DNA of 64,000 nt from Desulforhabdus sp. TSK (GTDB taxonomy: Bacteria > Desulfobacterota > Syntrophobacteria > Syntrophobacterales > Syntrophobacteraceae), in the NCBI RefSeq assembly GCF_022836495.1, contig NZ_BQXM01000021.1, positions 17,945-81,944 of the forward strand, read 5' to 3'. The position numbers were made by a program, and so were the translations under genes. The notes beneath the pieces were generated by a model. That model was not told where the DNA came from. It saw only the letters and a list, made by a program, of their open reading frames with translations, and ran no database searches. How positions within the stretch are numbered: position 1 is the stretch's first letter; every line of letters starts with the position of its first letter. Below, piece by piece: positions 35,658 to 44,550 of the stretch.

Positions 35658-36641
35658 ATGCAAAAGAAAATTTTCGTGCAAAAAAATGTGCGTTCCGGGG
35701 GAGGGAGCCGGTCCTATGCCAAGCTTCTCCTCTGGGCGGCCGTAAGTCTCATGGTTCTGGTGCTCATCACTCCCCTGTTCAGTCGTCGTGGCAAGGAAAG
35801 CCGGGAAGCCGTCAAAAAGCCCGACTCTGAAAGGGGCATTGTGGTGAAGGAGATCCCGAGGTCTCTGGAGCTGCTTCAACCGGATGGAGGACAAAAGCAG
35901 GAAACGGCTAAAGACGTGACCGGCACGGGAAATACGCCGTCCCCCGCCACACAGGTGGCGCCCGTCCCACCAACGCCGGAACCGGCAGCGACCGCGCAGT
36001 CTCACCCGACAGTTCCCGGTGCTGCACCCCCTGCAGCTCCACCAAGCGCTGCTCAGGATACGGAAAAGGCTCAAAACTGGGTGGAAATGCCCAAATCTCC
36101 CCCTGTCGAATCCACCGTGGCGAAGGAGCCGGTTCCTGGCCCCGCGGTTTCCGACCAGTCTCCGGTGACTAAAAAGCCAGAGGCCTCCCCCCCGAAGGAT
36201 AAAACACCTGTTTCCGTGGCAAAAAAGCCCACGGCGCCTCCTGTGCCCTCCCCGGGCGAATTGAAAAAGAAGCAGGCTGTCGTGCCCCCCGAAGCGCCCA
36301 AGAAAATGGTAAAGACGACCGCTCCCCCTGCTCCGGCGTCGCCGGCTGATGATACTCCTGCCCCTGCCAAGCCTTCGCCTGCCAAGGAGGAGGGGGGAGC
36401 CTATGCCGTGCAGGTGGGGTCTTTCAAAGAAAAGCAGAATGCCGAGGAGATGCAGCAGAACTTGCAGAAAAGAGGCTACCAGGTCCAGATGAAGCCGGCC
36501 ACACATCCCAAGCTGGGAACGATATATGTCGTACAGCTGGCCCCCGTGGCCGATGTCTCCAAGGCCAGCACCCAGGTGGAACAGATCAAGCATGAAGAAA
36601 AAGTCAAGCCCATGATCATCAGGGTCCCCTCGAGCCCCTGA
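35658..36641 (+). CDS. SPOR-domain protein
   Basis: 327 aa from the ATG at 35658, preceded by GAGGAG; a GTG at 35649 is too close to that site. One membrane segment (about residues 20-36), then a long Pro/Ala/Lys-rich periplasmic linker (about 50-245), then a SPOR domain of about 75 residues starting GAYAVQVGSFKEKQNAEEM. SPOR domains bind denuded glycan strands of peptidoglycan at the division septum. The order of parts resembles FtsN/DedD-type proteins. Confidence 0.85.
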   Translation: MQKKIFVQKNVRSGGGSRSYAKLLLWAAVSLMVLVLITPLFSRRGKESREAVKKPDSERGIVVKEIPRSLELLQPDGGQKQETAKDVTGTGNTPSPATQVAPVPPTPEPAATAQSHPTVPGAAPPAAPPSAAQDTEKAQNWVEMPKSPPVESTVAKEPVPGPAVSDQSPVTKKPEASPPKDKTPVSVAKKPTAPPVPSPGELKKKQAVVPPEAPKKMVKTTAPPAPASPADDTPAPAKPSPAKEEGGAYAVQVGSFKEKQNAEEMQQNLQKRGYQVQMKPATHPKLGTIYVVQLAPVADVSKASTQVEQIKHEEKVKPMIIRVPSSP

Positions 36642-36894
36642 CGCGGTGGCAGGAGCTTCAAGGTTTCTCTCCCCAGTGGATCACAGGTTGTCGGCTGCGC
36701 TGCAGTGGCGCGACGCCCCGGTGACGGCAAATCTTGCCGGTGGCTGGACGTCGCCCCGGTGAGAACCGGGTTGCCAATGGCTTGTTTTTCACCGGATTCA
36801 AGTTTTCGCCTGAATGATGAAAATGAGCTGATTCAAGTACGTTGACGGATGCTCCCCGCGCTCTCCGAGGGGGGGCGGACCGCCTCTCGTTGTC

Positions 36895-37143
36895 TCATAC
36901 CCCCGCGGACGGGGATTCGTGCGAGCTGTTTTTTTCGTTCGATCTTTCTCTTTCCTGCCTTGCTCTCCCGCGCTGCAGCTCCCAAATGACGCAGCTGGTG
37001 CGATGCCGGCAGTACAACTTGGGGTCGCTGCACGCGATGCCCGCTTCCATGCATTCCTCGCAGTAACCATGCTCGAATTTGGTGCAGAAAATTCTGGCCC
37101 GCCGTTCCGGATGGAACCGGCATTTTTTTTGCTCACCATTCAA
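36895..37143 (-). CDS. Small Cys/His-rich zinc-finger-like protein
   Basis: 82 aa with CRFHPERRARIFC, GYCEECMEAGIAC and LYCRHRTSC, a spacing like B-box zinc fingers. The last 25 residues are very charged. The start is a TTG at 37143 behind AGGAAGG; the overlapping frame with an ATG at 37139 lacks the Cys pattern. It lies 46 bp downstream of surE in the same direction and may belong to the kor-surE unit. Function unknown. Confidence 0.6.
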   Translation of the reverse strand: MNGEQKKCRFHPERRARIFCTKFEHGYCEECMEAGIACSDPKLYCRHRTSCVIWELQRGRARQERERSNEKNSSHESPSAGV

Positions 37144-37189
37144 TGAAAGGATCCCTTCCTGCCAAATATCCGAGGAGAAAGTTTTTCAC

Positions 37190-37942
37190 TTATAAATCCC
37201 AAGCCTTGACTTTCTCAAGGAAAGGATAGTGCGTCAGGTCGAAATGGATGGGCGTTACAGCAATGTAGTGCTCCGCGATGGCGTTGGAATCGGCCGAGGG
37301 GTGCGGATCTTCCTTCACCGCAGAGTTTTTCAGCCAGTAGTAGACATGGTTGCGAGGGTCCATCCGTTGATCGTAGCTTTCCAGGCATTGCCTGATGCCC
37401 TGGTGAGTGACTTTCACGCCTCTCACCCTCTCTGCCGGAATGTCGGGGACATTGACGTTGAGGGAAACTCCCCTGGGGAGCCCCTCCTCCTCGATCCTCC
37501 GAATCAGGCGCGGGATGAAATGCGTGGCGGCGCTGAAATCCCTCGTGGTGAACGAATCGATGGAAACGGCTATGGAGGGAATTCCCAGCACGGCGCCTTC
37601 GGTGGCGGCCGAAACGGTGCCCGAATAGATGACATTGACCCCCACATTCGCCCCCAGGTTGATGCCCGAGACCACCAGCTCCGGCGGGGGCTTCATGAGC
37701 TCCGTGACGGCGATTTTGACGCAGTCTGCGGGTGTCCCGTCCAGGGCGTAACCGAAAAAGCTTCCATTGCGGTAGACCGACCCCACGCGAAGGGGATGGA
37801 GCCAGGTGATGGCATGCCCCACCGCACTCTGCTCGGTTTCCGGTGCAACCACCGTGACCTCATGATCCCTGACCAGAGAGAGGTACAGGGCTTCAATGCC
37901 TTTGGCATAAATACCGTCGTCATTCGTTAAGAGAATTCTCAT
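37190..37942 (-). CDS. surE: 5'/3'-nucleotidase SurE
   Basis: 250 aa. It starts MRILLTNDDGIYAKGIEAL with the metal-binding NDD motif of the survival protein SurE, followed by SGTVSAATEGA and SGINLGANVG. It removes phosphate from nucleoside monophosphates. The ATG at 37942 is taken because the NDD motif must be near the amino end; the frame is open to 37993. Its first 23 bases overlap the end of the korC gene. Confidence 0.93.
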   Translation of the reverse strand: MRILLTNDDGIYAKGIEALYLSLVRDHEVTVVAPETEQSAVGHAITWLHPLRVGSVYRNGSFFGYALDGTPADCVKIAVTELMKPPPELVVSGINLGANVGVNVIYSGTVSAATEGAVLGIPSIAVSIDSFTTRDFSAATHFIPRLIRRIEEEGLPRGVSLNVNVPDIPAERVRGVKVTHQGIRQCLESYDQRMDPRNHVYYWLKNSAVKEDPHPSADSNAIAEHYIAVTPIHFDLTHYPFLEKVKAWDL

Positions 37943-38504
37943 AGGACACTTCTTTTTCGGCGTTTTCTTTGGGAAGGTTCTTGGCGGCTTCAATGCCGAT
38001 GTCGAGCGCCTTCTTGTTGAGCTCTTCCGTACCCACGGGGACGCGGGCCAGCACGGCCGCTTCCAGACTGGTGAGGGAAACGACGCCTGTAAGGGTTGCC
38101 AGAGCCCCGAGGGCTATGATATTGGCCATCATTTCCTTCCCCACGTCGTCTCTTGCCATTTGTGTGAAGGGAATGGCGAGGGCTCGCGTGGAAGGCACCT
38201 GCTTGACGTAGGTGGAATCTACGATGAGGATCCCGTCCGGCTTGAGATCAAAAATGTATGTGTCGCAGGACTTCTGGTTCATGGCGAGAAGCACGTCGGG
38301 TTTGATAGCCTTGGGATAGTCGATTTCCTCGTCGCTGATGACGACTTCCGCCTTGCTGGAGCCGCCGCGGGCCTCCGGGCCGTAGCTCTGGGTCTGGCAG
38401 ACGCATTTGCCGTCGTAGACACCCGCAGCTTCTGCCAGGATGATTCCCGCGACGATGAGCCCCTGCCCTCCGGAGCCGCTCAGCCGCACTTCGTAACGTG
38501 TCAT
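37920..38504 (-). CDS. korC: 2-oxoacid:ferredoxin oxidoreductase, gamma subunit
   Basis: 194 aa. GSGGQGLIVAGIILAEAA at the start and CQTQSYGPEARGGSSKAEV are the marks of the gamma subunit of 2-oxoglutarate-type (four-subunit) 2-oxoacid oxidoreductases. It completes the D-A-B-C set. The last codons overlap surE by 23 bp. Confidence 0.92.
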   Translation of the reverse strand: MTRYEVRLSGSGGQGLIVAGIILAEAAGVYDGKCVCQTQSYGPEARGGSSKAEVVISDEEIDYPKAIKPDVLLAMNQKSCDTYIFDLKPDGILIVDSTYVKQVPSTRALAIPFTQMARDDVGKEMMANIIALGALATLTGVVSLTSLEAAVLARVPVGTEELNKKALDIGIEAAKNLPKENAEKEVSYENSLNE

Positions 38505-38570
38505 GGGGATAAATCCTCTCCTCTCCGCCTAAACCGCAGCGGTGGGATAAGCCCTCCGATGGAGCCCCCA

Positions 38571-39413
38571 TCAGGAGGGGCGAGCCATCATCTTTTTGGC
38601 AGCTTCTCTGACTTTTCTGTATTCCTGGGTGTAAACAGGAAGGTCACGATCCACGAGCACACCGATGGTAAACTTCCCCTCCATCTCCTCCTGACTGAGG
38701 GAGCGGGCCTTCTCCAGACGGACTGCGGAATCCTTTTGCCAGCGCAGCATCTCCACCGCCCCTCCCAGTTTGTTCTTGCGGCCATACTGCGTGTGGCAGT
38801 GGCTGATGACCTCCACGACGGAAAAGCCCCGCTTCAGAATGGCCTTTTCAATGAGCTCATCCAGGAGACTGGCATGATAGACCGTGCCTCGCGCCACCAT
38901 GCTCGCCCCCGCCATGCCCGCCAGTTCGGCAATGGAGAAGGCTTGTTCGATATTGCCGTAGAGGGATGTGGTCGATAAGGCTCCGTAAGGGGTTGTCGGT
39001 GAATACTGTCCCCCCGTCATGCCATAGATGTTGTTGTTGACGACGATAGCGGTGAGGTTCAGGTTGCGCCGGGCAGCGTGGATGAAATGATTCCCCCCGA
39101 TGGAGGTGGCGTCGCCGTCCCCCATGATGACAATGACATGGAGCTTGGGCTTGGCCAGCTTGATGCCCGTGGCGAAAGTGAGGGCTCGCCCGTGGGTGGC
39201 ATGGACCGTGTTGAAATCCACATAGACGGAAAGCCTGCCCGAGCAGCCGATGCCCGATACGAGGGCAATCTCGTCTTTTTCCAGTCCTGTCCGGTCGATG
39301 GCGCGGATGAGGGCTCCCAGGAGAATCCCGTTGCCGCAGCCGGGGCACCAGACATGAGGAAATTTCTTGTCATGTCGGAGATATTTGTAAACGAGTTTGG
39401 TGTCTTCCGCCAT
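38571..39413 (-). CDS. korB: 2-oxoacid:ferredoxin oxidoreductase, beta subunit
   Basis: 280 aa, the thiamine pyrophosphate-binding subunit. It has CPGCGNG near residue 20, GDGDATSIGGNHF, and NNNIYGMTGGQYSPTTP, the TPP/Mg motif of this family. It cleaves the 2-oxo acid and passes electrons to Fe-S clusters with CoA ester formation. It follows korA by 16 bp. Confidence 0.93.
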   Translation of the reverse strand: MAEDTKLVYKYLRHDKKFPHVWCPGCGNGILLGALIRAIDRTGLEKDEIALVSGIGCSGRLSVYVDFNTVHATHGRALTFATGIKLAKPKLHVIVIMGDGDATSIGGNHFIHAARRNLNLTAIVVNNNIYGMTGGQYSPTTPYGALSTTSLYGNIEQAFSIAELAGMAGASMVARGTVYHASLLDELIEKAILKRGFSVVEVISHCHTQYGRKNKLGGAVEMLRWQKDSAVRLEKARSLSQEEMEGKFTIGVLVDRDLPVYTQEYRKVREAAKKMMARPS

Positions 39414-39429
39414 AACCGCTCCTCCCGTT

Positions 39430-40572
39430 CTAGAGCTTCACCAGACGGGCGAAAATTTCCGCGGGGGTAATGAGGGTCCCGTCGATCCTGTTCAAAGTCT
39501 CGATCCTCGTCATCCCCTGGTTGATGCGTTTGATTTCCCGCGACATCTGCCCCATGTTGAGCTCCGGAACCAGGACTGCCCGCACCTTTCGGAGGAGGGG
39601 CTCCATGGTCTGCCGGGGAAAAGGCCAAAGGGTAATGAGCTGTGCCAGTCCGGCTTTGACCCCTCTCTGCCGGGCTTCGCGCACAGCCCGACGCGCCGAC
39701 CGGGACACGGAGCCATAGGCCACCACGAGGACCTCTGCGTCTTCCGTCGATTCTTCATGAACCATTTGAATGTCGGCAAAGTGTTGATTGATCTTCCTGA
39801 AGATCCTGTTCATGAAGGGGACGATCTCATCGGGGCGCTCCGTAGGAAAGCCGCGCACATCGTGGATGAGTCCCGTGACATGATACCGGTATCCCTCTCC
39901 GAAGCTGCTCATGGGAGGAACTCCCCGGCTGTTGTTTTCATAGGGGATGTACCAGTCGGGGGGCATGTTGGGGCGGATGCGGTCCAGAACCTCTATTTCG
40001 CCTGGATGTGGAAGCCTGATCTTCTCGCGCGTGTGGGCGACGACCTCGTCCGCCAGAATGATAACCGGGGTCCTGTACTTTTCCGAGAGATTGAAGGCCT
40101 TGACGGTGATGCTGAAGCAATCCTGAGTGGTAGAGACCGCCAGGACAATGATGGGGTGGTCTCCATGAGTGCCCCATCTGGCCTGCATGACATCGCCCTG
40201 GCTCACATGAGTGGGAATCCCCGTGCTGGGGCCTCCTCGCATCACATCCACAATGACGCAGGGCACTTCCGCCACACAGGCGAACCCCAGGTTTTCCTGC
40301 ATGAGGGAAAATCCCGGCCCGCTGGTGGCCGTCATGGCCTTGACGCCCGCAAGAGACGCTCCAATCACGGCTCCCATGCTGGCGATTTCATCCTCCATCT
40401 GGATGAAGGTGCCGTCCACCCCCGGAAGCCGGTAAGACATGGCTTCACTGATCTCTGTCGCCGGCGTTATGGGATAGCCGGCAAAAAATCGGCATCCCGC
40501 GGCGAGCGCACCTTCCACGATGGCTTCGTTTCCTTGGAGAAGGACCTGGCGCCCCGCGTTTTTTGTTGCCAT
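39430..40572 (-). CDS. korA: 2-oxoacid:ferredoxin oxidoreductase, alpha subunit
   Basis: 380 aa with the pyrimidine-binding fold of the alpha subunit: GCRFFAGYPITPATEISEAM near the start, MTATSGPGFSLMQENLG, and GPSTGIPTHVSQGD. Size and motifs fit 2-oxoglutarate or branched-chain 2-oxoacid oxidoreductases; the exact acid is not certain. It sits between korD (85 bp upstream) and korB. Confidence 0.93.
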   Translation of the reverse strand: MATKNAGRQVLLQGNEAIVEGALAAGCRFFAGYPITPATEISEAMSYRLPGVDGTFIQMEDEIASMGAVIGASLAGVKAMTATSGPGFSLMQENLGFACVAEVPCVIVDVMRGGPSTGIPTHVSQGDVMQARWGTHGDHPIIVLAVSTTQDCFSITVKAFNLSEKYRTPVIILADEVVAHTREKIRLPHPGEIEVLDRIRPNMPPDWYIPYENNSRGVPPMSSFGEGYRYHVTGLIHDVRGFPTERPDEIVPFMNRIFRKINQHFADIQMVHEESTEDAEVLVVAYGSVSRSARRAVREARQRGVKAGLAQLITLWPFPRQTMEPLLRKVRAVLVPELNMGQMSREIKRINQGMTRIETLNRIDGTLITPAEIFARLVKL

Positions 40573-40657
40573 GAAACTCTTCGTCTCCTTATTTTAGCTT
40601 CTCAGACCTCCGTACAACTCCATCGACTTCAGCCATCGACACAAAAAAGGATGAGCT

Positions 40658-40987
40658 TCAGTCTTCCTGCGCTGACGGCTTGCCCGCTTTCCGAGCCCGA
40701 ACACTGATGGCGAAATCGGGGCAGTGCAGCTCGCACCAGCCGCAGCCGGTGCAGCGATCCGGATCTTTTACAAAGGGCGATCCGTCCTGGTCCAGTTCAA
40801 TGCAGTCGCGTGGACAAAATGCAGCGCATATGCCGCAGGACTTGCACCAGTCCCTGAAAATATCGATGTCGTAGCACTTCCTGCCGGCTGGAGAGGCCGG
40901 GGATGATGCATCTTCGCGTTCCGAGGCGGCCTGAGTGCCTTGATCCGGTCCGCCTTTCTTTTCTTCCAGGGGATTCTCGTGGGGCAT
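40658..40987 (-). CDS. korD: 2-oxoacid:ferredoxin oxidoreductase, ferredoxin-like delta subunit
   Basis: 109 aa. Two 4Fe-4S motifs, CKSCGICAAFCPRDC and CTGCGWCELHCP, near the carboxyl end. The start at 40987 follows CGAGGAAAAGC; another ATG at 41014 with GGAAG is possible and would add nine residues. First gene of the korDABC unit. Confidence 0.88.
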   Translation of the reverse strand: MPHENPLEEKKGGPDQGTQAASEREDASSPASPAGRKCYDIDIFRDWCKSCGICAAFCPRDCIELDQDGSPFVKDPDRCTGCGWCELHCPDFAISVRARKAGKPSAQED

Positions 40988-41014
40988 GCTTTTCCTCGAG
41001 CTCTTGGTTTTCAT

Positions 41015-41471
41015 TTGCTTCCAAAGTCCATTAGCCCAATTCGGTATCATTTTCAACCGGCAATTGGCCAATGAGGAGGGCCTTCGGAGGTGCAACTTTT
41101 CCAGGCAAAAACCTTCGGCCGGAAAAGATCACTTTCAACGGTCGCTCTCTTACCTTCTGCCGCCCGGTGTGCACATGGGCTTTGAAAAGAGCACACTTTT
41201 CCGGTATTTTACAGGCAAGAATCGTTCAACTCTCATGAGAAATGGTCGAGTCCCGGCAGGCGCTGCTGCGGGAAAATGCGGCACGATTCTTTTCTCTGGA
41301 CTGGTAAGCTCCTTGAATCCAGGAAGGGGCTTGAGAGATGAAGGAAATGAGAATGCTTTTGCCCGCCCGCTCTCATTTGTCAGGCATTTGCAGCGTGATT
41401 GTGCTAAAGAACAGGTTCGGTTATCGATGGGACTCTGTATGGCAGCCCCTTTTCAAGGCGTAAAACGTGCA
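41015..41471. other. Divergent region korD / HMG-CoA lyase gene
   Basis: About 450 bp. The plus-strand frame of the lyase gene is open across the whole region, but its translation has no lyase-family character, so it is treated as noncoding with the two divergent promoters. Confidence 0.4.
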
Positions 41472-42380
41472 ATGACAGAACGAACCGGCGGTGAAAACTC
41501 GGTTTTCATCGAAGAAAATGCGCCACGGGACGGGATTCAGAACGAATCGACCCCCTTCACTCTGGACGAACGGGTGGCACTGGTGAATGCTCTGTCCGCA
41601 TGCGGCTTTCCGCGAATCCAGATCGGCTCCTTCGTCAACCCGGACCGTGTGCCCCAGATGGCCCACACCGAGGAGCTCTTCCACCGCATAGAACATTATC
41701 CCGGAGTGACCTATTCGGCTCTGGTGCTCAATGAGAAGGGTTTGGAGCGGGCTCTGGCCTGCCGGATGGAGCATATTTCCGTATTTGTTTCCGCCAGTGA
41801 GAGCCACAGCCGAAAGAACAGCAATTGCTCCGTGGACGAATCCCTGAGGCGTTGCAGGGGGCTCGTAGACAAGGCCAAGAGCCATGGGATGAAGGTTCAG
41901 GCGGGGGTCATGAACGCTTTCGGATGTCGATTCGAAGGTATGGTTCCCCCTGAGCGCGTTACGGGTATCCTTGAAACATTTCAAGAATGTCAAGTGGATG
42001 AGATCAATCTGGCGGATACGGCCGGCCTGGCAAATCCGAAGCAGATCCAGGCATTGATCTCCAGAGTCAGAGGGGTTTGCGATCTTCCTCTGTCTCTGCA
42101 TCTCCATGATACCTATGGTTTTGCCCTGGCCAATGTTTACGCTGCATGGAGTCTGGGGATCAGCCGATTCGATGCATGCTGCGGCGGGCTCGGAGGATGC
42201 CCCTTCATTCCTGGCGCAGCGGGTAATGTGGCTACGGAAGACGTCGTTCATCTGTTTGAATCGATGGGAATTCCCATGGGCGTCTCCCTGGTGCAGGTCG
42301 GTAAGATTGTCCTGGATTTGGAGAAGAAGCTTGGCCGTCTCCTGCCCGGTCGGTATGCGCGATCGCTATGTTGCTCCTAG
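41472..42380 (+). CDS. Hydroxymethylglutaryl-CoA lyase-type enzyme
   Basis: 302 aa, the normal length. It begins with VFIEENAPRDGIQNES, the metal- and substrate-binding motif of the HMGL/DRE-TIM family; has HLHDTYGFALANV with metal-binding His; and ends with CGGLGGCPFIPGAAGN, the HMG-CoA lyase signature containing the flexible-loop Cys. The enzyme splits HMG-CoA into acetoacetate and acetyl-CoA in leucine or ketone breakdown. The ATG at 41472 has a weak ribosome site; an ATG about 45 bases upstream is also possible. Confidence 0.9.
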   Translation: MTERTGGENSVFIEENAPRDGIQNESTPFTLDERVALVNALSACGFPRIQIGSFVNPDRVPQMAHTEELFHRIEHYPGVTYSALVLNEKGLERALACRMEHISVFVSASESHSRKNSNCSVDESLRRCRGLVDKAKSHGMKVQAGVMNAFGCRFEGMVPPERVTGILETFQECQVDEINLADTAGLANPKQIQALISRVRGVCDLPLSLHLHDTYGFALANVYAAWSLGISRFDACCGGLGGCPFIPGAAGNVATEDVVHLFESMGIPMGVSLVQVGKIVLDLEKKLGRLLPGRYARSLCCS

Positions 42381-42500
42381 ATTTGAGTGCGGCTTAAGGC
42401 CGGATGGATGTTCTGAGGTCGGGCGTGCGGCTCAGTTGTCGTTCCGGTATCGTGAATAACCTGACATCAGCTCGAAAATACTTGAAGAAGGGAATGGATT

Positions 42501-43028
42501 ATGAAATCAATTGCAGGGATAATCTTGTCGGTCATGGTCGCTCTGTCCCTCGTATCTTCTTGTGCTACCACTCAGCAGCTGCAATTGAGGTCTGGAGAGT
42601 TGAGGCTGATTCGGGTGGATATGCCTGAAGTCATCAGCGAAGATCTTCCCTATGATGTGGTCGTGACGTTTGCAGCGCAGGGCAGACCCGAGATCAAGAG
42701 GGCTTGCTTCCGGTGGTTTGCGGAAACGACCAACGTAAAATCACCTTCACTCTATTGTTATGCCACGGAAGTCCAGGACAACGCCCCCATCGGTTCCAGT
42801 TGCGCACGGTGGCTGGCTGAAGGAAAATTTTCCGCATCGTCGCCCCTCTTTTGTGCCGGCGTGGTGAGCGTCAATTACGATGAGACTCCCGGAAGGTTCA
42901 TCGTGAAGATCCAGTCTCGCAACATCCAGCAGGCCTACAATAAGCTCGAGTGCTACGCTGAATATGAAGTCGATGGCGAGATGAGGGAAACCAACAGGGT
43001 CAGCGCGAGAGTGAGGGTGGAACAATAG
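42501..43028 (+). CDS. Predicted outer-membrane or periplasmic lipoprotein
   Basis: 175 aa. A hydrophobic signal peptide ends in LVSSC at about residues 17-21, a good lipobox with Cys21 as lipid anchor. The rest is beta-rich with several cysteines (SPSLYCYATE, SSCARWL, LFCAGVVS, LECYAEY), possibly disulfide-bonded. No family recognised. It is 120 bp after the lyase gene. Confidence 0.65.
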   Translation: MKSIAGIILSVMVALSLVSSCATTQQLQLRSGELRLIRVDMPEVISEDLPYDVVVTFAAQGRPEIKRACFRWFAETTNVKSPSLYCYATEVQDNAPIGSSCARWLAEGKFSASSPLFCAGVVSVNYDETPGRFIVKIQSRNIQQAYNKLECYAEYEVDGEMRETNRVSARVRVEQ

Positions 43029-43377
43029 ACCGACTCTCGACAGTGCATTTTGAGGGGTGCATTTTGCTGTTCAATGAAGTATGATGATCGCAAAGGCTGT
43101 GGTCCCACCGGTGTGGGATCTGGCCGTCTGAACAAGAATATTCTATCTTCCCAGCGCCTTACCGCAATAGAGACAGAATCAATGGGCAGGGTGTCCCTGC
43201 TCCAGATCGATCATCCCGGCAGGCCTCCTTCCGGCGGATTTCCTGACCCCCCCGGCGTGGAGACGTGCCTCCTGCGATCGTCCGAAAGACGACGGCAGGC
43301 TTTCACGAAGGAACAAAGCGGCGTTCCTGGAAAAGTAAACGCAACGCTTTTTTTTCATAGGAAAAACGGAGGAAGTC
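43029..43377. other. Intergenic region upstream of dodecin
   Basis: 349 bp without a convincing gene. It contains the dodecin ribosome site (GGAGG at about 43370) and presumably its promoter. Confidence 0.4.
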
Positions 43378-43584
43378 ATGGCCAGTATATACAAATTCAT
43401 CGAGTTGGTGGGAACCAGTCCAAACTCCTGGGAGGAAGCAACGAAAAGTGCCGTTGAGACGGCGGCAAAAACCCTCCGCGAATTGAGGGTTGCCGAAGTG
43501 AAAGAGCTGGATCTGAACATTGAGAACGGGAAAGTTGTTGCCTATCGAGCGAAAGTGAAAATCTCTTTCAAATATGAAGGCTGA
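43378..43584 (+). CDS. Dodecin
   Basis: 68 aa, exactly dodecin size. It begins MASIYKFIELVGTSPNSWEE and ends with the conserved KVVAYRAKVKISFKYE. Dodecins assemble as dodecamers that store and buffer flavins, or CoA in some bacteria. A strong site, ACGGAGGAAGTC, precedes the ATG. In a cell with many flavoproteins such as the HdrA set upstream, flavin buffering makes sense, though this is inference. Confidence 0.92.
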   Translation: MASIYKFIELVGTSPNSWEEATKSAVETAAKTLRELRVAEVKELDLNIENGKVVAYRAKVKISFKYEG

Positions 43585-43641
43585 TCTTGAGATCTCGCGG
43601 CAAGACGCAGCTTCCAGTCGCCACAAACCAATGAACTGAAA

Positions 43642-43665
43642 ACCATCTGGCTGGAATCAGATGGT
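43642..43665 (+). terminator. Hairpin after dodecin
   Basis: An 8-bp perfect stem (ACCATCTG and complement) with an 8-base loop, about 58 bp after the dodecin stop. No U tract follows, so this is a weak terminator call. Confidence 0.35.
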
Positions 43666-43842
43666 AGGGCAGTGAGAAGAAATCGTTTCCGTCATACAGC
43701 ACGGGGGGGTGCTCCTCACTGTGTGTATAAGTGGTACCGTTCCTGCGGTTGTGCGCCGCTTTGTTCCCCTCAACCGCCGAATGTCATGGACCTTTACCGT
43801 TTGCCGTCTCCGCCTTTCCGATCGGCAAGAGTCAGCCGGACT

Positions 43843-44550
43843 TCAGGGAACATCGCTTTCTTCCCAGGAGATGGTTGCCACTTGGGGTATCTCCTTGGTG
43901 AGCATGCTCACAATCCGGCCCCAGGCAGCATGCTCCTTGCTGCACAGGCGGAGCCGGTAGGTCACCCTTTGACTGAGTATGTCGTGTTGGTAGTTTATGA
44001 AACGGATTTCCACCTCCGGGAACCGGGCCAGTATCTCCTTGATCTGATCGAGTGGTTTGCTCTCACTGGAGCAGGTCAGGCTCAGAATGGTGAAGACATC
44101 GTGTGAAAACAGGTGCTTCAGGAAGCGAAGATTGTAGAGGATGATCAGGCTGATCAGTGTCGTTACCACTGCCGGGAGCAGGTAACCGGCGCCGATGGAA
44201 AGTCCGATGCCGGTGACCAGCCAAAGACCTGCAGCGGTGGTGAGTCCACGAACGGTTCCCTGTCCCTTGATAATGGCGCCGGCGCCCAGAAAGCCCATAC
44301 TTGCGATGGCATAGGAGGCAATGCGGCCCGGATCCACTCGTACCACGGAATTCATGTCGAGATGCTGGAAAGCTTGTTCCATATGCAGTGAGAGCATCAT
44401 CATGAGGCAGGATCCCATGGCCACCAGCAGGTTGGTTCGTAATCCCGCGGCCTGCCCGTGGGCTTCCCGCTCAAAGCCGATGGATGCTCCCAAAAAGGCT
44501 GCGAGCAGCAATTTCGCAAGCTGCATCAAAAACTCATGCCAATCGATCAT
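43843..44550 (-). CDS. MgtC/SapB-family membrane protein
   Basis: 235 aa. About four to five membrane segments make up the MgtC domain (to about residue 145), with the family's FLGASIGFEREAHGQAAGLR and SMGFLGAGAIIKGQGTVRGL. A soluble ACT-like tail follows. MgtC-type proteins act in low-magnesium or acid-stress survival and in control of membrane ATP synthase. The start ATG overlaps the stop of the regulator gene (ATGA at 44547-44550), so they are coupled. Confidence 0.85.
   Translation of the reverse strand: MIDWHEFLMQLAKLLLAAFLGASIGFEREAHGQAAGLRTNLLVAMGSCLMMMLSLHMEQAFQHLDMNSVVRVDPGRIASYAIASMGFLGAGAIIKGQGTVRGLTTAAGLWLVTGIGLSIGAGYLLPAVVTTLISLIILYNLRFLKHLFSHDVFTILSLTCSSESKPLDQIKEILARFPEVEIRFINYQHDILSQRVTYRLRLCSKEHAAWGRIVSMLTKEIPQVATISWEESDVP

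Noticed and set aside
35016..36593. A 525-codon minus-strand frame opposite the aminotransferase and SPOR genes
   Set aside because: The translation is low-complexity Arg/Gly/His, produced by the Pro/Ala-rich linker on the other strand.
40986..41471. A 162-residue amino-terminal extension of the HMG-CoA lyase
   Set aside because: The frame is open but has no lyase similarity, and the enzyme is full length from 41472.
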